This document shows positions 36,555 through 43,505 of a stretch of DNA of 64,000 nt, piece by piece (position 1 is the stretch's first letter; each line of letters starts with the position of its first letter). The notes under the pieces are model-generated. The model saw only the letters and a list, made by a program, of their open reading frames with translations, searched no databases and was not told where the DNA came from. The translations under genes and the position numbers were made by a program. The stretch lies in assembly GCA_035561515.1 (NCBI GenBank), contig DATMXP010000021.1, positions 29,551-93,550 of the forward strand, in the 5' to 3' direction. The DNA comes from Terriglobales bacterium (GTDB lineage Bacteria > Acidobacteriota > Terriglobia > Terriglobales > Acidobacteriaceae).

Positions 36555-36603
36555 CGACACGCACGCAAAAAAGTCTTCGTCAAGAAATCCACAAATATTT
36601 CTG

Positions 36604-36657
36604 TTGACAAGGTGTGTGCATACACCGCAATATCTTGTGCCATAGGAGCTGCTCCTC
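36604..36657 (+). promoter_or_regulatory. Promoter-like and operator-like region of the mini-gene
   Basis: TTGACA (36604-36609) is followed after 18 bp by the weak -10 candidate CAATAT (36628-36633). The spacer carries GGTGTGTGCATACACC (36611-36626) with outer GGTGT/ACACC arms. A further inverted repeat, AGGAGC-T-GCTCCT, lies at 36645-36657 in the presumed leader. Confidence 0.5.
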
Positions 36658-36737
36658 CAAGCAATTGGATACATAGTGCAGCTCAGGGCCCCTCGGTAGA
36701 ACTTTCAAGGGAGAAACGTTCGAAGGAGGCAACAAAC

Positions 36738-36788
36738 ATGGCAACAAAGAAAAAGGCTGCAAAGAAGACCGCCAAGAAAAAGAAATAA
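36738..36788 (+). CDS. 16-residue lysine-rich mini-protein
   Basis: ATG 36738 to TAA 36788 encodes MATKKKAAKKTAKKKK: ten lysines with Ala/Thr and no acidic residue. A strong AAGGAGG precedes the ATG by seven bases, a TTGACA box lies about 130 bp upstream, and a 10-bp terminator hairpin follows after 49 bp. This complete gene architecture makes it more than chance. The composition is that of histone H1-like or AlgP-like C-terminal tails, so it may bind DNA or RNA. It could also be a leader peptide, but no regulated gene follows before the terminator. Confidence 0.65.
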   Translation: MATKKKAAKKTAKKKK

Positions 36789-36837
36789 CTGAGCGAGCAT
36801 CGACTCGCAATTCCATAGAGGAACTGGAAGAGGGTCA

Positions 36838-36860
36838 GGCCTTCGCGACACGCGAAGGCC
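36838..36860 (+). terminator. Intrinsic terminator after the mini-gene
   Basis: GGCCTTCGCG / CGCGAAGGCC form a perfect 10-bp stem with loop ACA, followed by GTTTTCGTTT. Confidence 0.88.
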
Positions 36861-36979
36861 GTTTTCGTTTCCGCCCTCGAACTTCGCGAAAATCGAGCAA
36901 CTTACATCCACCTTAGGGTTGTTCCTTCCTCCGATACGTGCTAGAAATCGCATACGCCTCTTCGTAAACTACGGGAGAC

Positions 36980-37423
36980 GTGTTCTTCATGGCGACGCGA
37001 ACCAAATCCGGCGGCAAGAAAAAGAGCAACACCGAGATCGTCATCCCCGATCGGCTCTACTTCCGCATCGGTGACGTCAGCGAACTGCTGCAGCTTCCCG
37101 CGTACGTGCTTCGCTTCTGGGAAACCGAGTTCCCGCAACTGAAGCCCACGAAGAGCAGCACCGGGCAGCGCATGTACCGGCGGCGTGACGTGGAACTCGC
37201 GTTGCGCATCAAGACGCTGCTGTACGACGAAGGCTTCACCATCCCCGGCGCACGCCAGCAGATGAAGCTTGAAGCGAAGCCAACGAAGTCGCAATCAGCC
37301 CTGCCCTTCCCCAAAGCCGACAACCGGAACGGGTTGAAGCGCGTCCGCCAGGAGTTGCAGGAATTGCTTACCATGCTGTCGAGCAAGGTAAAGCACGACG
37401 CACGCAAGCAGGCGCGAGGGTAA
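36980..37423 (+). CDS. MerR family transcriptional regulator
   Basis: The 147-residue protein (144 if the ATG at 36989 is used) has the MerR winged helix: RLYFRIGDVSELLQLPAYVL, RFWETEFPQLKP, then QRMYRRRDVELALRIKTLLYDEGFTI. A basic N-terminal tail precedes it. The C terminus is a short coiled-coil (RQELQELLTMLSSKVK) rather than a metal-binding loop, placing it with the stand-alone MerR-type regulators often found near HU/IHF genes. The target is unknown. It is convergent with pyrC. Confidence 0.88.
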   Translation: MFFMATRTKSGGKKKSNTEIVIPDRLYFRIGDVSELLQLPAYVLRFWETEFPQLKPTKSSTGQRMYRRRDVELALRIKTLLYDEGFTIPGARQQMKLEAKPTKSQSALPFPKADNRNGLKRVRQELQELLTMLSSKVKHDARKQARG

Positions 37424-37447
37424 GTCCTCGGTTCGGCAAGAAACACC

Positions 37448-38737
37448 CTACCCTAATCGATACACCATCTCGCCGCCGACAATGGTGGCGACCACGCGTC
37501 CTGTGAACTGCCATCCGTCGAACGGCGTGTTCCTTGATCTTGACTTCGATTTCGCCACATCGAAGGTCCATTTCGCTTTTGGATCAAAGATGGTGAGATC
37601 GGCATGTCCGCCCTGCTCTAGGGCGCCTCGCCCGCGCAGGCCAATGATCTTCGCGGGGTTGGCGGAGAGCAACTCCACCAATCGTTTCAGCGGCATCTTG
37701 CGCTTATGCACAAGTTCCGTAAGCGCCAGGCCCAACGCCGTTTCCATCCCGGTGATGCCGAAGGCTGCTTTATCGAACTCCACTTCCTTTTCGTGGCGGG
37801 CATGTGGGGCGTGATCCGTTGCGATGCAGTCAATCGTCCCGTCGAGCAGTCCCTTAATCATTGCATCGCGATCGTCGGCACTGCGCAAAGGCGGATTCAT
37901 TTTGTAATGTGTGTCGTACTCACCGACCTTGTCGTCGGTCAACGTGAAATGATGCGGCGTCACTTCGCACGTCACGCGGACGCCAGCGTGCCGCACCTTT
38001 GAAATCGCGTCCAATGCCTCAGCCGTCGAGATATGAGCAACGTGAAGCTGGGCTCGCGTTCGCCGCGCCAGGTCGATATCGCGGGCAACGATGCTCGACT
38101 CCGCATCGTTCGGCCAGCCACGCAGTCCAAGCCGGAACGATACCGGCCCCGCATTCATGCTCGCGCCGGCCGTTATTCGCGTGTCCTCCGCGTGCTGGAT
38201 CACGGGGAAGCCTACCGTCGCGGCCAGCCGCAGCGCTTCTTCCATCCGGCGATCATCCAGGATCGGCTTCCCATCGTCGCTGACCGCGACCGCGCCCGCT
38301 TTACGAAGTGCACGGTAGTCGCTGAGTTCTTCTCCCCTGCTGCCTTTCGTTGCCGCAGCAATCGGAAACACGTTCACCACGGCGCGGCGTTCCGGGGCCT
38401 GCATCCATGCGGTAATCTCCGCCGAGTCGTTCACCGGCGTGGTGTTTGGCATGGCGCATACGGACGTGAAGCCACCCGCCGCAGCGGCCTGAGTACCCGT
38501 CAGGATGGTCTCCTTGTGCGATTGTCCCGGCTCGCGCAGATGCACGTGCAAATCAATGAATCCCGGCGCCACTACCAGGCCTTTCGCGTTGAAAACTTCG
38601 TCCGCCGTCTCGGCGACTTTTCGATCCGGGGCGATTGTTGCTATGTGTCCGTTCCGCAAGAGAACGTCCGTGACTTCGTCGATGCCCGTTGCCGGATCGA
38701 TAACATGACCGCCGCGTATTAAAAGAGACTTTTCCAT
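37448..38737 (-). CDS. pyrC: Dihydroorotase
   Basis: The 429-residue type I dihydroorotase of the amidohydrolase superfamily makes dihydroorotate from carbamoyl aspartate. It shows FIDLHVHLREPGQ with the HxH zinc ligands, ICAMPNTTPV-like SVCAMPNTTPVND, VIQHAEDTRI, HVAHISTAEAL and the catalytic aspartate in ATDHAPHARHEK. The start overlaps the pyrB stop by one base (TAATG). Type I enzymes often form a complex with the neighbouring aspartate carbamoyltransferase, which fits this pairing. Confidence 0.96.
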   Translation of the reverse strand: MEKSLLIRGGHVIDPATGIDEVTDVLLRNGHIATIAPDRKVAETADEVFNAKGLVVAPGFIDLHVHLREPGQSHKETILTGTQAAAAGGFTSVCAMPNTTPVNDSAEITAWMQAPERRAVVNVFPIAAATKGSRGEELSDYRALRKAGAVAVSDDGKPILDDRRMEEALRLAATVGFPVIQHAEDTRITAGASMNAGPVSFRLGLRGWPNDAESSIVARDIDLARRTRAQLHVAHISTAEALDAISKVRHAGVRVTCEVTPHHFTLTDDKVGEYDTHYKMNPPLRSADDRDAMIKGLLDGTIDCIATDHAPHARHEKEVEFDKAAFGITGMETALGLALTELVHKRKMPLKRLVELLSANPAKIIGLRGRGALEQGGHADLTIFDPKAKWTFDVAKSKSRSRNTPFDGWQFTGRVVATIVGGEMVYRLG

Positions 38738-39654
38738 TAGTGCTTTACTCCCAAGGCTCGCGCAAGGATGGCCATCCGAACCGCCACCCCGTTCTTCACC
38801 TGTTCCACGATCACCGTGCGGTCCGCGTCCGCGACGTCGGCCGTCAGTTCCAGTCCCCGGATAATCGGTCCCGGATGCATGACAATCGCATCCTTCTTGG
38901 CCCAGCGGACTCGCTCTGCCGTCAGTTGATATCGCGCAATGTAGTCGTCAAGGCTCAATTGCAATCCCGCCAGACGCTCTTTTTGAATGCGAAGCGCTAT
39001 CACGACATCGGCCCCCGAGAGCGCTTCTTTCAGTTCGCGGGTGACAACGACTCCTGGCGCCAGTGTTTTCGCCAGATCGGGAACGAGTTCCGGAGGTCCG
39101 CACAGCACCACTTGTGCTCCGGCCTTGGTTAGCAGGTGAATATTCGACCGCGCCACGCGGCTATGGAAGATGTCCCCGATCAAGGCGACCCGGAGCCCCT
39201 TGATCTGCTTCTTGTGGCGAAGAATCGTGTACGCGTCCAGTAGCGCCTGCGACGGATGCTCGTGAAGGCCATCGCCCGCATTGATCACCGGCACGTCCAC
39301 GTAGCGCGACAACAGGTGAGGCGCACCCGACGAGGGATGACGGATGATGATCGCCTGTGCACCAAGGGCCGTCAGCGTGTAACCGGTGTCGATCAGCGAT
39401 TCGCCTTTCTCAATGCTCGACGCCGTTGCCGAAACCAGTGTTGTGGCTGCCCCGAGGATCTTCGCCGCGTACTCGAAAGATACACGCGTGCGCGTAGATG
39501 CCTCATAGAACAGCAACGCCACTCGCTTCTCCTTGAGCAGCGGACGAGGGTGTTTGCGCTGCATGCGATAAGCAGCACTGAGCAATTGGTCTATCGTTTT
39601 CAGATCGAGCGACTCGATTCCGAGCAGGCTTCCAGGGGCAGGTTTGGCTAGCAT
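38737..39654 (-). CDS. pyrB: Aspartate carbamoyltransferase catalytic subunit
   Basis: The 305-residue enzyme condenses carbamoyl phosphate with aspartate. It has the carbamoyl-phosphate loop YEASTRTRVSFEYAA, the active-site lysine region ASSIEKGES, HPSQALLDAYTI and RIQKERLAG. No pyrI regulatory subunit is present, so it is probably the catalytic-trimer type associated with PyrC. It lies downstream of pyrR across a 109-bp leader with an intrinsic terminator. Confidence 0.96.
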   Translation of the reverse strand: MLAKPAPGSLLGIESLDLKTIDQLLSAAYRMQRKHPRPLLKEKRVALLFYEASTRTRVSFEYAAKILGAATTLVSATASSIEKGESLIDTGYTLTALGAQAIIIRHPSSGAPHLLSRYVDVPVINAGDGLHEHPSQALLDAYTILRHKKQIKGLRVALIGDIFHSRVARSNIHLLTKAGAQVVLCGPPELVPDLAKTLAPGVVVTRELKEALSGADVVIALRIQKERLAGLQLSLDDYIARYQLTAERVRWAKKDAIVMHPGPIIRGLELTADVADADRTVIVEQVKNGVAVRMAILARALGVKH

Positions 39655-39668
39655 CAGTTCGCCTCAAC

Positions 39669-39694
39669 AAAAAACCGCAGCCACGGCTGCGGTT
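39669..39694 (-). terminator. Intrinsic terminator between pyrR and pyrB (possible attenuator)
   Basis: On the minus strand AACCGCAGCC and GGCTGCGGTT form a 10-bp stem with a very tight loop, followed by six T, 15 bp before the pyrB start. A terminator in this position would reduce pyrBC transcription unless read-through is regulated. Confidence 0.8.
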
Positions 39695-39763
39695 CGAAAC
39701 TCACAAAAGAAAATAGAAGCCAAAAGGGTTCGCTACTGCTGACCAGGCGTGCGTTACGCAGTC

Positions 39764-40345
39764 TCAGGCTTCTTTCTCCACCAGGAGCACCTTCTCGGCG
39801 CTGTCAATTTCCTGGAATTTCACTTCGATAATCTCGATGTCACTGGTCTGAACATAACGGCCAACAAAAGCAGCTTCGACCGGCAATTCACGGTGTCCGC
39901 GATCGATCAGCACCAGTAGTTGCACCCGCTTCGGACGTCCGTGATCAAACAGCGCATCCAGGGCGGCTCGAGTCGTACGGCCGGTATACAGCACGTCATC
40001 TGTCAGAACTACATTCATGTTCTGGATATCGGCGCCAAGTTCCGACTCTTTGATCTGCGGGTCAACGCCGACCGTCGTTAGATCGTCGCGATACAGCGTG
40101 ATATCAAGCACTCCGACCGGAACCGGCTTTCCTTCGATTCGCTCAATGATCTTCGCCAGCCGTTGGGCTAGTGGCACGCCACGCCGTTTGATGCCGATCA
40201 GAACCAGGTTCTCAGTCCCATTGTTCTTCTCGATGATCTCGTGCGCCAGGCGGACCAGTGTTCGTTCAATCTCCGACGCGGACATCAGTTGCGCTTTCAG
40301 GCGCAGGTTAGGCTTGGGCGTGGGGTTGGAAGTCATCTCCGGCAT
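39764..40345 (-). CDS. pyrR: PyrR, bifunctional pyr operon regulator/uracil phosphoribosyltransferase
   Basis: The 193-residue protein has the PRPP-binding loop VVLTDDVLYTGRTTRAALDAL and the family sequences LIGIKRRGVPLAQRLA, VGVLDITLYRDDL, and LLVLIDRGHRELPVEAAFVG. In Bacillus PyrR binds pyr leader RNA in response to UMP and promotes termination. It is the first gene of pyrR-pyrB-pyrC. The frame is open to 40387; ATG 40345 or 40336 gives the usual length, neither with a good Shine-Dalgarno sequence. Confidence 0.94.
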   Translation of the reverse strand: MPEMTSNPTPKPNLRLKAQLMSASEIERTLVRLAHEIIEKNNGTENLVLIGIKRRGVPLAQRLAKIIERIEGKPVPVGVLDITLYRDDLTTVGVDPQIKESELGADIQNMNVVLTDDVLYTGRTTRAALDALFDHGRPKRVQLLVLIDRGHRELPVEAAFVGRYVQTSDIEIIEVKFQEIDSAEKVLLVEKEA

Positions 40346-40473
40346 GATACGCAAGCCAACCGTTGGCGGGCAAGGATATGACCACAATTCAGGATATGGT
40401 CCGATCTCCGAAATCGCCTCTTTACCAGGGCCGCAGCAGCAAATAGGCCGAAAAGCCCCTCTATGGTAATGCC

Positions 40474-41607
40474 TTACGCGTCCTGCTCAGAAATCCGCTT
40501 GAGTTTCCGCGATTCGGCCAACAACCGCATGCTGTTCATCAGATTCTGGAAGGTCACGATGCCAACGAGCCTGCCGTCGTCCACGATGGGAATGATGCTA
40601 AGGTTCTGCCCGGCAAGTTTTCGCAGCCCGGACGCCAGCGATTCACCCTTCTGCGCCACCTGGAAGGCGCGCTCCATCGCCATTTGCACGTAGCCGTTTC
40701 CCTCTGCCCGCAAGGCCTCCACGATCCGTTGGCGGCTGATTACGCCGACCATATCGCTGCCACGAATGACCGGGAAATCCTCCTGGAGCGTGTGCACCGC
40801 TTTTGAGAGTGCATCTTCGAGCGTGTCAGCCGGAGAAAGTGTCGAGAAGTCGGTCAACATCACCTCTTCCAGTCGCAAACTTTCCAGTACCGACTGGAAC
40901 ACTACCGAGCGTTCTTCGAGCATCGCCGAAAGGAACAGCAGCGACCCCGCGATCATGTACCAGGTGTTCCAGAATCCTGCGAACATCAGCACGATCGAGA
41001 ACAACTGCCCGACGCTGACTGCCTTTCGCGTCGCCTGCACCGGATTCATCTTCCGCGCCAATTGCGCACGCAACACCCTTCCTCCATCCGTTGGGTACGC
41101 CGGCATCACGTGCAAAACCGACAAGAACAGGTTCATCCAGAAGAAGGTCCTCACCAGGTTCGCCGATGTGATGAACGGCGGGGCCAGAACATGCGCCTGC
41201 GGCATCACGGCTGCTGCGAAAACATACGCTCCCGCCGCGAGGAACAGATGCACCAGCGGACCCACCAGCGCAACTTTCACGCGGCCTATCGGATCCTTAA
41301 GCTGCATTGCATTCTCTTCCATCAGCGTGACGCCGCCGATGGGCATCAGAATCAGCACCCGTTGCGGAAGGCTGTGCCCGTGCGAAACAAACGCATGGGC
41401 CACCTCATGCAAGATCACCGAAAGCAGCAGGAGGGCAATAAACGCGAATCCGCGACTGAAGACCGCCTGCCCCAGTGTCTGGCCTTCCATCATCCAGACC
41501 GCCACCAGCAGGAATCCGTAGGAAAGGTGAATGCGTACATGGACATTCCCCATGCGCCCCAATGGCACAGACCAGCTACGCATGATTGCGGAAATCCAGG
41601 TACCCAT
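40474..41607 (-). CDS. Site-2-type membrane metalloprotease (M50) with CBS domains
   Basis: The 377-residue protein has about six membrane helices in its N-terminal half, the zinc motif HEVAH (67-71) inside helix 2, and the third-ligand motif YPTDGGRVLRA with D174. Residues ~245-365 are a tandem CBS domain pair (PADTLEDALSKAV, DFPVIRGSDMVGVISRQRIV, SIIPIVDDGRLVGIVTFQNL), which in related SpoIVFB-like group III proteases senses ATP or AMP. Such enzymes cleave membrane-bound anti-sigma factors or signal proteins. The substrate is unknown. It is divergent from rsmD. Confidence 0.93.
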   Translation of the reverse strand: MGTWISAIMRSWSVPLGRMGNVHVRIHLSYGFLLVAVWMMEGQTLGQAVFSRGFAFIALLLLSVILHEVAHAFVSHGHSLPQRVLILMPIGGVTLMEENAMQLKDPIGRVKVALVGPLVHLFLAAGAYVFAAAVMPQAHVLAPPFITSANLVRTFFWMNLFLSVLHVMPAYPTDGGRVLRAQLARKMNPVQATRKAVSVGQLFSIVLMFAGFWNTWYMIAGSLLFLSAMLEERSVVFQSVLESLRLEEVMLTDFSTLSPADTLEDALSKAVHTLQEDFPVIRGSDMVGVISRQRIVEALRAEGNGYVQMAMERAFQVAQKGESLASGLRKLAGQNLSIIPIVDDGRLVGIVTFQNLMNSMRLLAESRKLKRISEQDA

Positions 41608-41657
41608 CGCTCTTCATTTTATACACTTAACACTCCGAAGACCGTGCCGGAGTTCAT

Positions 41658-42224
41658 GTGCGTATCATCGCGGGAAAATATCGCAGCCGTCCCTTGAAGT
41701 CGCTGCCGGGAATGAACACCCGCCCGACCAGTGATCGCCTCCGCGAAACCCTGTTCAACGTACTGACTGCCAGTGCCCCGCAGACGCTTGAAGGCAGCCT
41801 CTGGCTCGACGTTTTTGCCGGTACAGGAGCAGTCGGGATCGAGGCGTTAAGCCGCGGCGCTCATGCCGCAACCTTCATCGACAACAATCGAGTTGCGCTT
41901 CGCGTCATCCGCGACAACCTGAAATCTCTCGGAATAACCGATGGCTTTGAGATCGTGGAACACGACGCCTCACGCTCCCTCCGTCAACTCGACGCACTCG
42001 CATCAGCTTTTGACTACGTGTTTCTGGACCCGCCGTACGCAATGACCGTCGCCTACGAAGAAACCTTGGGATTTCTTGGGCAGTCGCGGATCTTGAAGCA
42101 GGATTCCGTCGTGATCGCCGAGCACGACAAACGGTACGATCCGGGCGAAGGCTTCGGAGCACTCCGCCGCTACCGCACCTTAATCCAGGGCGACAGTGGC
42201 CTCAGCTTTTATCACTTGAGCTAG
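41658..42224 (+). CDS. rsmD: 16S rRNA (guanine(966)-N2)-methyltransferase RsmD
   Basis: The 188-residue methyltransferase starts MRIIAGKYRSRPLKS and shows RPTSDRLRETLFNVL, the SAM-binding LDVFAGTGAVGIEALSRGA and the catalytic motif IV FLDPPYA. These are diagnostic for RsmD. It starts with GTG, in frame with the family N terminus. It usually sits beside coaD; here coaD is absent and a hypothetical gene is convergent. Confidence 0.95.
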   Translation: MRIIAGKYRSRPLKSLPGMNTRPTSDRLRETLFNVLTASAPQTLEGSLWLDVFAGTGAVGIEALSRGAHAATFIDNNRVALRVIRDNLKSLGITDGFEIVEHDASRSLRQLDALASAFDYVFLDPPYAMTVAYEETLGFLGQSRILKQDSVVIAEHDKRYDPGEGFGALRRYRTLIQGDSGLSFYHLS

Positions 42225-42244
42225 TATGGGCGAAACCCGCTGAG

Positions 42245-42796
42245 CTACATGATCAACTCATCCGTCCGCCGCACGATCGGGTGCTGCATCTCCTGAAGAT
42301 CGTTCTTCACCATGTTCAGCCCGACCATCGCCTCTTCGAAGTTCTCTGCCAACTTCTTGAACAATGGCGCCACCTTCGCATATTCGAAGCAGTCGAACTT
42401 GGACACGATGTAATAGCTCTCTCGTCCCGCCTTGATGAAGTCCACGAAGCTTTCCAGTCGGTTACGACGCAGGCGGAAGCGGTTGATCGACTCAGGAAAC
42501 ATGCCGGTAAAGAACAACGTATAGTCCCCGATATGTTTCCGCACCTGCCGCTCGCGGTCGAACGATGGCGCCGGCCCGAACACCGGATCGGATTCCAGCA
42601 GCATCTCGCCCACATCGCGCAGTGGACGACCGGCGGCATCGCGGATCTTGTACAACTGCTCCTCTTCGCAAAAGTCCGTCAGCATGTTCGCCACGTAGCC
42701 GCTGACCTGCGAGTCGCGCAGAACAATTGTTTCCTCGTAATGCCTGGAGACCAACTCCAGGAAGAACTCCCGCAAGGGGTGCGATTCAGGGATCAT
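42245..42796 (-). CDS. Conserved-looking hypothetical protein
   Basis: The 183-residue soluble protein is predicted all-helical and rich in charged residues and Phe/Tyr (for example HIGDYTLFFTGMFPESINRF and FDCFEYAKVAPLFKKLAENFEEAM). It has no signal peptide or membrane helix. I recognise no family. The regular codon use and the clean convergent arrangement with rsmD (20 bp between stops) support a real gene. Its upstream region contains an imperfect hairpin at 42842-42871. Confidence 0.75.
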   Translation of the reverse strand: MIPESHPLREFFLELVSRHYEETIVLRDSQVSGYVANMLTDFCEEEQLYKIRDAAGRPLRDVGEMLLESDPVFGPAPSFDRERQVRKHIGDYTLFFTGMFPESINRFRLRRNRLESFVDFIKAGRESYYIVSKFDCFEYAKVAPLFKKLAENFEEAMVGLNMVKNDLQEMQHPIVRRTDELIM

Positions 42797-43111
42797 CGTT
42801 TTATTCCTACCCCACTAGGAACTGAAACGCTTCCAGCAATGTTCAGTTGCGCTGTTGAGCGCGATTCTGAAACAGCTCGGTTCCGGATGCAAGTCACTTT
42901 CGATACGCGTACCCGTAACCTGGCTACCCGCGCTGGCTTTCAAGCCCGTCTCATCCGGGGGATTTAACTATTTAGATGAGGAAAATTGCGGCTTCGAACG
43001 CATGTAGAAGTGAATGTCAGCAGGCAACTCGGGCGAGTGCTAATCGTACAAACCGCTGAAAATGAATTAGGCCCTGCCGCAGCAGGGCCAGGGTATGACT
43101 TTGTACCAAGG
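42797..43111. other. 315-bp intergenic region
   Basis: It holds the HU terminator at 43070-43089 and, nearer the hypothetical gene, a nested inverted repeat at 42842-42871 (TTCAG/CTGAA outside, GCGCT-GTTG-AGCGC inside). I see no gene or tRNA. Confidence 0.5.
43070..43089 (-). terminator. Intrinsic terminator of the HU gene
   Basis: GGCCCTGC / GCAGGGCC form a perfect 8-bp stem with a four-base loop, followed on the minus strand by TAATTCATTTTC. Confidence 0.75.
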
Positions 43112-43390
43112 CTACTTCTTATTAACGGCTTTCTTCAGGTCAACACCGGGGGTGAACTTCGCGACCCGGCGGGATGCGATCTTGATGATCGAACCCGTCT
43201 GTGGATTGCGGCCATTCCGCGCCTTGCGTTGATACACGGAAAACGTACCGAATCCGGACAACGTAACACGCTCTCCCTTCTTCAGAGCGTTGCTCACACC
43301 CACGATTAACGATTCAACCATCGACGTCGCGAGCGCCTTTGAGACGTTTGCGTCGGCCGCGATCTTCTCGACAATATGGCCCTTGTTCAT
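43112..43390 (-). CDS. HU family DNA-binding protein
   Basis: The 92-residue nucleoid protein has the HU/IHF fold: MNKGHIVEKIAADANVSKA at the N terminus, the turn GERVTLSGFGTFSVYQRKAR and the DNA-binding arm GRNPQTGSIIKI ending in PGVDLKKAVN. The ATG at 43390 is preferred over 43423 because AAGGAGGAAAC stands before it and it fits the family start. Dimers bend DNA. It has its own terminator. Confidence 0.96.
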   Translation of the reverse strand: MNKGHIVEKIAADANVSKALATSMVESLIVGVSNALKKGERVTLSGFGTFSVYQRKARNGRNPQTGSIIKIASRRVAKFTPGVDLKKAVNKK

Positions 43391-43505
43391 GTTTCCTCCT
43401 TCGCAGGGGACATCGGCCATCATTAGGCTACTCGTACAAGAGCAGTGTCAAGAAAAGATGAACGGAAACCCGCATCAGAGTGCTATTTTGGCACTCGCTT
43501 CGAAA

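Noticed and set aside
39669..39694. Considered as part of a tRNA because of GGTTCGAAAC
   Set aside because: No acceptor or anticodon stem is present; the structure is a simple terminator hairpin with a T-run on the minus strand.
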